DNA of 64,000 nt, from contig SFDP01000003.1 in the NCBI GenBank assembly GCA_004558185.1, positions 1-64,000 on the forward strand, read 5' to 3'. Both the position numbers and the translations under genes were made by a program. The notes below the pieces were generated by a model. That model worked only from the letters and a program-made list of their open reading frames with translations, had not been told where the DNA came from and made no database searches. Numbering within the stretch: the first letter of the stretch is position 1; every line of letters starts with the position of its first letter. Of the stretch, positions 27,506 through 36,055 are shown piece after piece. This stretch comes from Lachnospiraceae bacterium. Its GTDB lineage: Bacteria > Bacillota > Clostridia > Lachnospirales > Lachnospiraceae.

Positions 27506-28087
27506 ATGAGAGGAAAAATGGAAAGAGAAAAGCAGGAGGCGGTACTGGAAGCCGTTCTATTCACCATGGGGGAATCCGTTGAACTGACGAAGCTGGCAGA
27601 GGTAATTGAAGAGGACAAAGAAACTACCAGAGCGATTTTATATAAAATGAAAGATAAGCTGGCTCTAAGCGACCGGGGCATTGATCTCATTGAGTTAGAG
27701 GATTCCTTTCAGCTTTGTACCAAGACTGAACTGTATGAGTATCTGATTAAAATTGCCAAAAATCCCAGAAAATATGTATTAACAGATGCCTGTCTGGAAA
27801 CCCTTTCTATTATTGCTTATAAGCAGCCGATTACCCGCTCGGAGATCGAAAAGGTAAGAGGGGTGAGCTGTGACCATGCCATTAATCGTTTGATCGAGTT
27901 TGAGCTGGTTACAGAGCTTGGAAGAATGGATGCACCCGGCAGGCCGCTTCTGTTTGGAACTACAGAGGAATTTTTGCGAAGATTCGGTATCCATTCCCTG
28001 GAGGCACTGCCTAAGCTGAATCCCATCCAGGTGGAGGAATTTAAGGAGCAGGCTGAACAGGAGATTGAACTGCAGCTTGGGGTATAG
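27506..28087 (+). CDS. scpB: Segregation and condensation protein B
   Basis: ScpB is the winged-helix dimer that binds ScpA in the SMC complex. At 193 residues, both winged helices are visible (AVLEAVLFTMGESVELTKLA; ETLSIIAYKQPITRSEIEKVRG). GGAGGCGG precedes the ATG. It is co-directional with scpA. Confidence 0.95.
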   Translation: MRGKMEREKQEAVLEAVLFTMGESVELTKLAEVIEEDKETTRAILYKMKDKLALSDRGIDLIELEDSFQLCTKTELYEYLIKIAKNPRKYVLTDACLETLSIIAYKQPITRSEIEKVRGVSCDHAINRLIEFELVTELGRMDAPGRPLLFGTTEEFLRRFGIHSLEALPKLNPIQVEEFKEQAEQEIELQLGV

Positions 28088-28119
28088 ATTGCAGCTAAGC
28101 TACGACATTGGAGGAAGGT

Positions 28120-29850
28120 TTGAAAAAATTACTTCGATTTCTGAAAGACTATAAAAAAGAGAGTATATTGGGCCCCCTGTTTAAACTGCTGGAAGCTACT
28201 CTGGAGCTTTTTGTTCCTCTGGTCGTGGCTTCTCTGATCGATGTGGGAATTGCGGCTAAGGATACAGGCTATATCATGCGGATGTTCCTTTACTTAATTC
28301 TGTTGGGTATAATTGGCCTGCTGTTTTCCGTTACTGCACAGTATTTTGCGGCCAAGGCGGCAGTTGGCTTTGTAAAAAAAATCAGGCAGGCTCTTTTTGC
28401 CCATATGGAGGGACTTTCCTATACGGAAATAGATCGCCTGGGAACGTCTGGAATGATTACCAGAATGACCAGTGACGTGAATCAGGTACAGTCGGGAATA
28501 AATCTTACTCTGCGTCTGCTTCTGCGTTCTCCTTTTGTGGTGATCGGAGCCTTCCTTATGGCCTGGAATATTGATGCCAGGGTGGCAGGGATATTTGGTC
28601 TTACGATTCTTATTCTGGCTGCTATTGTCTTTGGCATCATGTTTTTAACCATTCCCCTGTATAAGGGGGTACAGCAGAAGCTGGACAATGTACTTTCCGC
28701 TACCAGAGAGAATCTGGTGGGGGTAAGGGTGATTCGTGCCTTTGGGATGGAAGAAGAGGAAAAGGAAGGCTTTGGGAAAAAACAGGCAGAGCTGACCCAT
28801 TCCCAGCTTTTTGCAGGACGTATTTCGGCTTTGATGAATCCCCTGAGCTACTGCATAATTAATATCGGTATTGCTTTAATGGTTTGGAAGGGGGCATGGC
28901 AGGTAGAAACCGGCGTGCTTACCCAGGGAGCCGTGGTGGCACTGTATAATTATATGGCTCAGATTTTAGAAGAATTGATTAAGCTGGCCAATATGCTGAT
29001 CAATCTGACCAAGGCAGTGGCCTGTGGAAATCGGATACAAGACGTTTTCGAGATGAGCTCCAGTCAGGAATATCCAAGTAAAACCCGGAAACAGGAGAAC
29101 CCTCATATGCCTCAGGTAGTATTCGACCATGTGAGCCTGAAATATGCCACAGGAGGAGAGAATTCTCTTAACGATATTTCCTTCTCGGCAGAAAAAGGCA
29201 TGGTGGTAGGTATCATTGGGGGGACAGGAAGCGGAAAAACCTCCCTGGTTAATCTGATTCCCCGATTTTATGATGCTACAGCGGGTAAGGTATTACTCAA
29301 TGGAATTGAGGTTTCCGAATACAGCAAAAAGGACTTACGCAGCAAAATAGCGGTGGTTCCTCAAAAACCGGTGCTGTTTAAAGGAACCATCCGGGACAAT
29401 CTGCGCTGGGGGAAAAAGGATGCCGATGATGAAGCATTGTGGGAAGCTCTGACGATTGCCCAGGCCAGAGAAATGGTGGAACAAAAGGAAGGCGGACTGG
29501 ACTTTGAAATTGAGCAGAACGGAAGAAATCTGTCAGGGGGACAGAGACAGCGGCTTACCATTGCCAGAGCCCTGGTAAAAAAGCCTCAGATTCTGATTCT
29601 GGATGACAGCTCCTCAGCTCTGGACTATGCCACCGATGCGGCTCTGCGAAAGGCTCTGAGCCAAATGGAGGCCAGGCCCACAGTTTTTCTGGTGTCTCAG
29701 CGAACCGCCTCTCTTCAGCATGGGGATTTGATTCTGGTGTTGGAGGACGGAGAACTGGTTGGGACAGGCACCCATGACACTTTACTGAAAACCTGTAAAA
29801 CCTATGAGGAAATTTATGCTTCTCAGTTTAAAAAGGAGGCAGGAGGCTGA
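28120..29850 (+). CDS. ABC exporter subunit with degenerate catalytic site (heterodimer partner 1)
   Basis: This type IV ABC half-transporter of 576 residues has about six membrane helices, then a nucleotide-binding domain with Walker A GGTGSGKTS, signature LSGGQRQR and Walker B LILDDSSSALD. The catalytic glutamate after Walker B is replaced by aspartate, as in the non-catalytic subunit of exporters such as BmrCD or TM287/288. The start is TTG 28120, five bases after GGAGG (28110-28114). It overlaps the next gene by one base (TGATG). The substrate is unknown; multidrug or lipid-like compounds are usual. Confidence 0.9.
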   Translation: MKKLLRFLKDYKKESILGPLFKLLEATLELFVPLVVASLIDVGIAAKDTGYIMRMFLYLILLGIIGLLFSVTAQYFAAKAAVGFVKKIRQALFAHMEGLSYTEIDRLGTSGMITRMTSDVNQVQSGINLTLRLLLRSPFVVIGAFLMAWNIDARVAGIFGLTILILAAIVFGIMFLTIPLYKGVQQKLDNVLSATRENLVGVRVIRAFGMEEEEKEGFGKKQAELTHSQLFAGRISALMNPLSYCIINIGIALMVWKGAWQVETGVLTQGAVVALYNYMAQILEELIKLANMLINLTKAVACGNRIQDVFEMSSSQEYPSKTRKQENPHMPQVVFDHVSLKYATGGENSLNDISFSAEKGMVVGIIGGTGSGKTSLVNLIPRFYDATAGKVLLNGIEVSEYSKKDLRSKIAVVPQKPVLFKGTIRDNLRWGKKDADDEALWEALTIAQAREMVEQKEGGLDFEIEQNGRNLSGGQRQRLTIARALVKKPQILILDDSSSALDYATDAALRKALSQMEARPTVFLVSQRTASLQHGDLILVLEDGELVGTGTHDTLLKTCKTYEEIYASQFKKEAGG

Positions 29851-31583
29851 TGAAGATGAATCAGAAAGAAATCCTTCTTAAGGTTTGGAAATACATTAAG
29901 GGGTATCGGGGACGACTGGGCTTATCCATTGCTCTGGCCAGTCTGTCGGTGATCCTCACCCTGTATGCACCTGTCCTGGTGGGAGCAGCAATCGACTATA
30001 TTGTGGAGCAGGGCAAGGTGGAATTCACAGCAATTTATCAGCTCTTACTCCGTCTGGCAGCGGTGGCTCTGATTACCGGTCTGTGCCAATGGATCATGAA
30101 TCTGTTAAATAATCATATTGCCTATGGGATAGTGGCAGATATTCGAAGGGATGTTTTTGCCAGATTACAACGGCTGCCTTTACGATATATGGACAGCCAT
30201 CCGTATGGAGATGTGGTAAGCCGGGTTATTGCAGATGCCGATCAGTTTGCCGATGGACTTTTGCTGGGATTCGGCCAGCTCTTCACCGGGGTGCTCACGA
30301 TTCTTGGAACCCTGTTGTTTATGCTTTCTTTAAATCCTGCAATTACACTGGTGGTAGTCTGCCTTACCCCTTTATCCTTAATCGTAGCAAATTTTATTGC
30401 CAAAAGTACCTTCTCCTTATTCAACGTTCAATCTCGGACCAGAGGACGGCAGACCGCTTTTGTGGATGAAATGATCGGCAATCAGAAGGTAGTACAGGCC
30501 TTCTTAAAAGAGGAGGAGACACTGACCTCCTTTGAGGAGATAAATGAACAATTGGAGCGCTGCTCTCTAAAAGCCATTTTTTTCTCTTCACTGACTAATC
30601 CCTGTACCCGTTTTATCAATAGTCTGGTTTATGCGGCTGTGGCGTTAAGCGGAGCCTTTGCTGCCATCAGAGGAAATATTTCCATTGGAGATTTATCCTG
30701 CTTTTTAAGCTATGCCAAGCAGTACACCAAGCCCTTTAATGAGATTTCGGGGGTGGTAACGGAGCTGCAGAATGCCATTGCCTGTGCGGGAAGAATCTTT
30801 GAGTTAATGGAGGAAAAAGAGCAGCTTCCAGACAAGCAGGAGGCCCGGCTTCTTCAGCAGGCAGAAGGATTTGTGAATTTTGAAAAGGTGAGCTTTTCTT
30901 ATTTGCCCGGACAGCGGCTGATCGAGAACCTGAATCTTAAGGTCAGGCCGGGAGAAAAGATTGCCATAGTGGGACCTACCGGCTGTGGAAAGACTACGCT
31001 GATTAATCTGCTGATGCGCTTCTATGATGTTACCGGAGGGTGTATCAGGGTAGACGGAGTAGATATCCGTGATTACACCCGAAAAAGCCTTCGGCTGAAT
31101 TTTGGTATGGTTTTACAGGATACCTGGCTGAAGGAGGGAACGGTATGGGAAAATATTGCTATGGGAAATAAAGAAGCCAGTCGTGAAGCGGTGATAGAAG
31201 CGGCTAAGGCAGCTCATGCCCACAGCTTTATTAAGCGTCTGCCTAATGGATATGATACCTGGCTGACGGAGGATGGAGGAAGTCTCTCTCAGGGACAGAA
31301 GCAGTTGATCTGTATTGCCAGAATCATGCTTCTGCTTCCTCCCATGCTGATTCTGGATGAGGCTACCTCCTCCATTGACACCAGAACGGAGATGAAGATT
31401 CAGGAAGCCTTTGGCCGACTTATGGAAGGAAGAGTCAGTTTTATTGTAGCTCATCGGCTGTCTACCATCAGGGATGCTGATCAAATTCTGGTGATGAAAG
31501 AGGGAAGCATTATTGAACAGGGCAATCATGAGCAGCTTCTGAACAAGAAGGGCTTTTATTATCAGCTCTATTACAGTCAGTAA
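29850..31583 (+). CDS. ABC exporter subunit with canonical Walker B (heterodimer partner 2)
   Basis: This 577-residue half-transporter pairs with the upstream gene. Walker A is GPTGCGKTT and Walker B is LILDEATSSID with the catalytic glutamate. The signature reads LSQGQ instead of LSGGQ. The two proteins complement each other: one normal ATP site and one degenerate site, the hallmark of asymmetric heterodimeric exporters. ATG 29850 overlaps the previous stop; ATG 29856 is also well placed after GGAGG. Confidence 0.9.
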   Translation: MKMNQKEILLKVWKYIKGYRGRLGLSIALASLSVILTLYAPVLVGAAIDYIVEQGKVEFTAIYQLLLRLAAVALITGLCQWIMNLLNNHIAYGIVADIRRDVFARLQRLPLRYMDSHPYGDVVSRVIADADQFADGLLLGFGQLFTGVLTILGTLLFMLSLNPAITLVVVCLTPLSLIVANFIAKSTFSLFNVQSRTRGRQTAFVDEMIGNQKVVQAFLKEEETLTSFEEINEQLERCSLKAIFFSSLTNPCTRFINSLVYAAVALSGAFAAIRGNISIGDLSCFLSYAKQYTKPFNEISGVVTELQNAIACAGRIFELMEEKEQLPDKQEARLLQQAEGFVNFEKVSFSYLPGQRLIENLNLKVRPGEKIAIVGPTGCGKTTLINLLMRFYDVTGGCIRVDGVDIRDYTRKSLRLNFGMVLQDTWLKEGTVWENIAMGNKEASREAVIEAAKAAHAHSFIKRLPNGYDTWLTEDGGSLSQGQKQLICIARIMLLLPPMLILDEATSSIDTRTEMKIQEAFGRLMEGRVSFIVAHRLSTIRDADQILVMKEGSIIEQGNHEQLLNKKGFYYQLYYSQ

Positions 31584-31657
31584 TACTGACAGGAATTGAA
31601 TAGTTGCGGCAAAACGGGCATAGATTAGGAGCAAGAGTGTAAAACAGGAAAGAAATC

Positions 31658-32926
31658 ATGCGTAAAACCTTTTACCGGATAGCTGCTCTCAGTCTGTTTC
31701 TGGTTATTCTCACCTCCCGGCTTAATGCCTTTGCCGAAGAGATGAATACGATAGAAGAAAGCAGTCTTCATGCCGCAAGCGCCGTATTGATGGATGCCTC
31801 CTCAGGAAGAATATTGTATGAAAAAAACGGACAGGAATTTATGGCAAATGCCAGTACAACCAAAATACTGACCTGCATTCTGACTCTGGAAGAGGGGGAC
31901 TTTGACAAACCCGTGCAAGTGTCTGCCTATGCAGCCTCTATGCCGGATGTTCAGTTGAATATCCGGGAAGGGGAACAGTATTTACTGGAGGACCTGCTCT
32001 ATTCTCTCATGCTGGAATCCCATAATGATTCTGCGGTGGCCATAGCAGAGCACGTGGCAGGAAGCTGTCAGGAGTTTTCCCGGAAAATGAATGAGAGGGC
32101 TAAGGAGATCGGATGCCAGAAAACCTGGTTTATCACCCCCAATGGGCTGGATGCGAAAGAAACCATTACCCTGAAAAATGGAAAACAGATGGAGAAGGAG
32201 CATGGAACAACAGCCTCTGATCTGGCACTTATCCTGCGCTATTGTATTGAAAAATCACCCCAAAAAGAAGGATTTCTAAAAATCACCAGGACCTCTCAGC
32301 ATTCCTTCTGCAATAAGATTACTGCGGAGGATGGCTCCTTGAGAAACGGACCCAGAAGCTTTAGCTGCAATAATCATAATTCCTTTCTGCAGATGATGGA
32401 AGGTGCGCTTACCGGAAAAACCGGGTTTACCGGTAAGGCCGGTTATTGCTATGTAGGGGCCCTCCGGGAGGGAGAAAGAACCTATATTGTGGCTCTATTG
32501 GCCTGCGGATGGCCGGGAAACAGAAATTATAAGTGGCAGGATACGAGAAAGCTGATGGAATACGGCCTGAACACCTTCCAGCTTCATTCGGTAAAGGAGC
32601 TGGAATTGGACTGGGATGAAATCCTTTCCTCCGGGGTGGAGGGAGGACAGGGAGAAAAAATCGGTCAGTCGGTCGGCCTGACACTGATGAGGGAACCAAA
32701 AGAGGAAATTCCTGATGTTTTATTGAAAGCAGGAGAAGAACTATCTGCAAAAGTGGAAAAAAAGCCGCTTGCTGCACCGGTGAAAAAAGGACAGCAGGTT
32801 GGCAGGGTGCTTTATTTGATCAGCGGAAAAGAGTGGAGGGAAGAACGATTGCTTTCCGGGGAAGACATAGAAAAAATTGACCTTCTCTGGTGTATAAAAC
32901 ACTGTGCTGAACTGTTCTGGATTTAA
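31658..32926 (+). CDS. Second D-alanyl-D-alanine carboxypeptidase
   Basis: A secreted S11-family peptidase of 422 residues. It has a signal peptide (ALSLFLVILTSRLNAFA), S66-TTK69, SHN as the second motif and GKTGFTGKAGYC as the third. The family (DacB/PBP5) edits peptidoglycan stem peptides. The insert around residues 165-185 and the extended C-terminal domain distinguish it from the copy at 24490, so the two are unlikely to be recent duplicates. It begins 74 bp after the ABC exporter genes. Confidence 0.88.
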   Translation: MRKTFYRIAALSLFLVILTSRLNAFAEEMNTIEESSLHAASAVLMDASSGRILYEKNGQEFMANASTTKILTCILTLEEGDFDKPVQVSAYAASMPDVQLNIREGEQYLLEDLLYSLMLESHNDSAVAIAEHVAGSCQEFSRKMNERAKEIGCQKTWFITPNGLDAKETITLKNGKQMEKEHGTTASDLALILRYCIEKSPQKEGFLKITRTSQHSFCNKITAEDGSLRNGPRSFSCNNHNSFLQMMEGALTGKTGFTGKAGYCYVGALREGERTYIVALLACGWPGNRNYKWQDTRKLMEYGLNTFQLHSVKELELDWDEILSSGVEGGQGEKIGQSVGLTLMREPKEEIPDVLLKAGEELSAKVEKKPLAAPVKKGQQVGRVLYLISGKEWREERLLSGEDIEKIDLLWCIKHCAELFWI

Positions 32927-32934
32927 CCATACGA

Positions 32935-32988
32935 GCAAAAGGAAAGCTGTGTAACAGTGCTTTTGCGAATGGGGCTTTGAATAGTCAC
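32935..32988 (+). repeat. 54-nt structured intergenic element, copy B
   Basis: Ungapped partner of 21271-21324. The outer GCAAAA / TTTTGC stem is identical. In the inner stem one C-to-T change still pairs as G-U. It begins 8 bases after the carboxypeptidase stop and ends about 78 bases before the phosphodiesterase promoter, so it looks like a 3'-end or stand-alone element rather than that gene's leader. Confidence 0.6.
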
Positions 32989-33063
32989 GAGAAAATTAGT
33001 TTAATCGATACAGCATTTCTGTAATATTTTTTCCAAAAAGGGTATTTTCAGACGTGAGTAGAT

Positions 33064-33071
33064 GGTATAAT
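33064..33071 (+). promoter_or_regulatory. -10 box of the c-di-GMP phosphodiesterase gene
   Basis: A perfect TATAAT (33066-33071) is preceded by TGG, making an extended -10. The best -35 candidate (TTTTCA, 33045-33050) is only 15 bp away. The leader would be about 40 nt. Confidence 0.55.
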
Positions 33072-33118
33072 AGACGATACAGGTTGCTTTTGAAATAAAC
33101 TTACAAAGGAAGAATGAG

Positions 33119-36055
33119 ATGAGAAGATTCCCGTTATACGTCATAGTCTGGTGCGTATTACTGTTTCTTGCCTGGCCTGCCAGACAGGTATCAGCAGCAG
33201 ATACGGAAGAGAATGACCATAGGATAATCGTAGTGGGCTGGTATGAGCAGGATGGCTATATGAGAGAAGACAGTAACGGCCAGCTTACCGGCTTTGGAGT
33301 AGATTATCTTAACGCCATTGCTCATTATACCGGCTGGGAATACCGTTTCGTAAAAGGTAGCCGCAGACAGTGTCTGACCTGGTTGGAATCCGGTCAGATT
33401 GATTTGATGTCCCCTGTCAGCACTACCCTGGAGCTGAACAATGCTAAGATCGCAAGGGTCGTGATCGGAGATGATTACGGATATATTTATAAGCTGGGCA
33501 ATAATTTTTCTTTGGATTATGGAGATGCACTCCAGATGAATAATGTTACGCTTGGAATAAAGCGGGACAGTGGTGTGGAAGAGAATCTCCGGCGATACTG
33601 CGAGGAAAATCAGATCACTTTTTATGAGCTGGTTTATTTTGACAGTATGGAGGAGATGCTCAGGCAGTTGGCCAATGAGAAGGTGGATGCCATTGTGACG
33701 GATTCCTTCGTCAATCTTTCCGACTTAAAGGTGGTAGGACGTTTTTTTAATGGTCAAATGACCTTTGCCTCTTCTGACGAGGAGCTTCTTGGTCAGCTGA
33801 ATCGGGCAATGGAAGAGATTAAGATGAACAATCCCAGCTTTACGGAAGAGCTGAGAAACCTGTATTTTGCTGAAGCCTCTCACAATGATTTGGAGTATTC
33901 CCAGGAGGAAAAGGTTTTTCTGGAGGGAGAAAAGGTTTATAATGTGGCGCTTTGCCTGGATCAGTATCCAGTCTGTTATCAGACAGGAGCTAATCAGGGG
34001 TATAAGGGGATTGCCATAGAGATACTCAAAAAGATAGAGTATCATACGGGGCTTACTTTTGAAATTCGCTATGTGGACAGTTATAATCAGGGAATAGTCC
34101 TTCTGGAGGAGGGAGAAGTGGATATTTTGGGTAGCTGTATTCTTCCCAGCAGCGGTATCCGCGGAGTCTCATGGAACAATAATACAGGACTGCCCGGTGA
34201 GGAGTATACTGCCGGATTTTATGAAGCGAATATGGCGCTGATAGGTGAGCGCAGCCAGAAAATAGAGGATGCCCTAAGGGTTGCTGTTCCAGAGTGGTTT
34301 ATGCAGGGAAAAGAGAAGCTGGAAGAGTTGTATCCTCAGTATGAATATATCATTTATGAAAATGATGCTGCCTGCTTTGAAGCGATTTTGAATAAAGAGG
34401 TGGATGCCGCAATCCAGTCTGATCTAAAGGTGAATGAGGTATCCATATACAAAAAGTATAAGGAAATCCAGAATCTGAAATACATACCGGGCAGCTACTC
34501 AGCCAGCTTTGCGGTGCGTGATGATGAAGCTCTGCTGCTTGGTATCCTGGATAAGGCGATAAACAGTATTTCAGAAGGCAGCAAGGCAGCAATATTCAAT
34601 AACAATATTCAGCATATCTCTATTGAACGGTTTTCCTTCTGGGAGTTTATCTTCCAGTACAAAATATACCTGGTCATTGGCATTATGATGATCATACTAT
34701 TGAATTATGTACATGGATATTACCGTAAATACAAGATAGAATTGAAGAATAAGGAAATCGCTTATCGGGACAGCATAGCCAATATCAGCAGCATGGAAAA
34801 GTTCAGATTGGATGTGCTCCCTATTCTTCAGGGGCACGAAAAGGGAAACTACTATGCCTTGGCGGTAGATGTGGACAAATTTAAAGTGATCAATGATCTT
34901 TATGGCTATGACCAGGGAGACAGAGTTATTGCATTTCTGGCAAAGATGTTAAAGCTCGGTCTTACCGAGAAGGATTACATTACCCGCAATCATGCAGATA
35001 ATTTTGTCATCTTTAAATACAGTACCTCGATCCGGGCGGTGGAGGACTATTTAAGGGGAGTTTTTGAAGCGATAGAAGTGGCATTGATCAATAAGCAAAC
35101 CCATTATCATCTTGTGCTGAAGGCGGGAATATATCATTTGGAAGGAAATGACGATATTCTCTCCAGCATCATTGATAAAGCAAGCCTGGCAAAGGGGCAC
35201 ATTGAGCATATTCACAGGAGTACCTATAGGATCTATGAGGAATCCATGCGCCAGGAGAATATTTATGCCAAATATCTGGAAAATGAGATGAATGATGCAC
35301 TAAAGACAGGGCAGTTCTGTATTTACCTGCAGCCACAGGTGGATTTTAAAACCAAAAAGGTGGTCAGTGCAGAAGCTCTGGTGCGCTGGGACCATCCAAG
35401 GGATGGAATGATTCCGCCCAGTCGCTTCCTTCCGATTTTTGAAAAGAACGGATTTATTAACTGCCTGGATTTTTATGTTTGGGAGCAGGCCATTAAGACC
35501 ATTGCAGACTGGCGAAGGCAGAAGAAGATCATGGTTCCTATAGCCATTAACCTGTCCCGGGTAGATGTGCAGAATGACAATATGGCAAGTGAGCTGAGAA
35601 GCCTGATGGATAAGTATGGACTGGAAAGTCGATGGATTAAGACGGAGCTGACCGAAAGCATCTGCCTGGAGGGAGATGACCTGATGTTGGAAAGAATGCA
35701 GGAATTGAGACAGCTTGGTCTGAAAATTGCAGTAGATGATTTTGGTTCGGGCTATTCCTCCCTGCATATGCTTAAAAAGATGCCTATTGATATTTTGAAA
35801 ATTGACAAAAGCTTTCTGGACTTTGATCTGGATATGGATATTCGGGATGAAATCATTATTCGTGATATTGTGGAGATGGGGAAGCATCTTGACCTGCAGA
35901 TTATAGCAGAGGGTGTGGAGACCCAGGAGCAGAGCAACTTCCTTGAGTCTATAGGCTGCGACATTGCACAGGGATATTTTTATGGCAAACCTATGTCGGT
36001 AGAGGATTTTGAAGCCCTCCTTCTTAAGCAGTACGGACAGGGAGGTGCGCAATGA
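33119..36055 (+). CDS. Transmembrane sensor c-di-GMP phosphodiesterase (two SBP_bac_3 domains, degenerate GGDEF, EAL)
   Basis: The protein has 978 residues. After a signal peptide come two extracytoplasmic ligand-binding domains of the amino-acid-binding type (~35-250 and ~275-500), then one membrane helix near 525, a GGDEF domain (~570-700) and an EAL domain (~720-965). The GGDEF signature reads HADNF, so cyclase activity is unlikely. The EAL domain keeps EALVRWDHP, INLSRVD, ELTES, DDFGSGYSS and AEGVET, so c-di-GMP hydrolysis is expected. It should sense a small solute outside and lower c-di-GMP inside, favouring motility. The stop overlaps the start of the next gene, a solute-binding lipoprotein. 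Confidence 0.9.
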   Translation: MRRFPLYVIVWCVLLFLAWPARQVSAADTEENDHRIIVVGWYEQDGYMREDSNGQLTGFGVDYLNAIAHYTGWEYRFVKGSRRQCLTWLESGQIDLMSPVSTTLELNNAKIARVVIGDDYGYIYKLGNNFSLDYGDALQMNNVTLGIKRDSGVEENLRRYCEENQITFYELVYFDSMEEMLRQLANEKVDAIVTDSFVNLSDLKVVGRFFNGQMTFASSDEELLGQLNRAMEEIKMNNPSFTEELRNLYFAEASHNDLEYSQEEKVFLEGEKVYNVALCLDQYPVCYQTGANQGYKGIAIEILKKIEYHTGLTFEIRYVDSYNQGIVLLEEGEVDILGSCILPSSGIRGVSWNNNTGLPGEEYTAGFYEANMALIGERSQKIEDALRVAVPEWFMQGKEKLEELYPQYEYIIYENDAACFEAILNKEVDAAIQSDLKVNEVSIYKKYKEIQNLKYIPGSYSASFAVRDDEALLLGILDKAINSISEGSKAAIFNNNIQHISIERFSFWEFIFQYKIYLVIGIMMIILLNYVHGYYRKYKIELKNKEIAYRDSIANISSMEKFRLDVLPILQGHEKGNYYALAVDVDKFKVINDLYGYDQGDRVIAFLAKMLKLGLTEKDYITRNHADNFVIFKYSTSIRAVEDYLRGVFEAIEVALINKQTHYHLVLKAGIYHLEGNDDILSSIIDKASLAKGHIEHIHRSTYRIYEESMRQENIYAKYLENEMNDALKTGQFCIYLQPQVDFKTKKVVSAEALVRWDHPRDGMIPPSRFLPIFEKNGFINCLDFYVWEQAIKTIADWRRQKKIMVPIAINLSRVDVQNDNMASELRSLMDKYGLESRWIKTELTESICLEGDDLMLERMQELRQLGLKIAVDDFGSGYSSLHMLKKMPIDILKIDKSFLDFDLDMDIRDEIIIRDIVEMGKHLDLQIIAEGVETQEQSNFLESIGCDIAQGYFYGKPMSVEDFEALLLKQYGQGGAQ

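Noticed and set aside
24490..32926. The two D,D-carboxypeptidase genes as a recent tandem duplication
   Set aside because: The catalytic motifs and insert regions differ clearly, so they are distant paralogues.
32927..33118. c-di-GMP riboswitch before the phosphodiesterase gene
   Set aside because: The GEMM core sequences are absent, and the repeat lies upstream of the predicted promoter.
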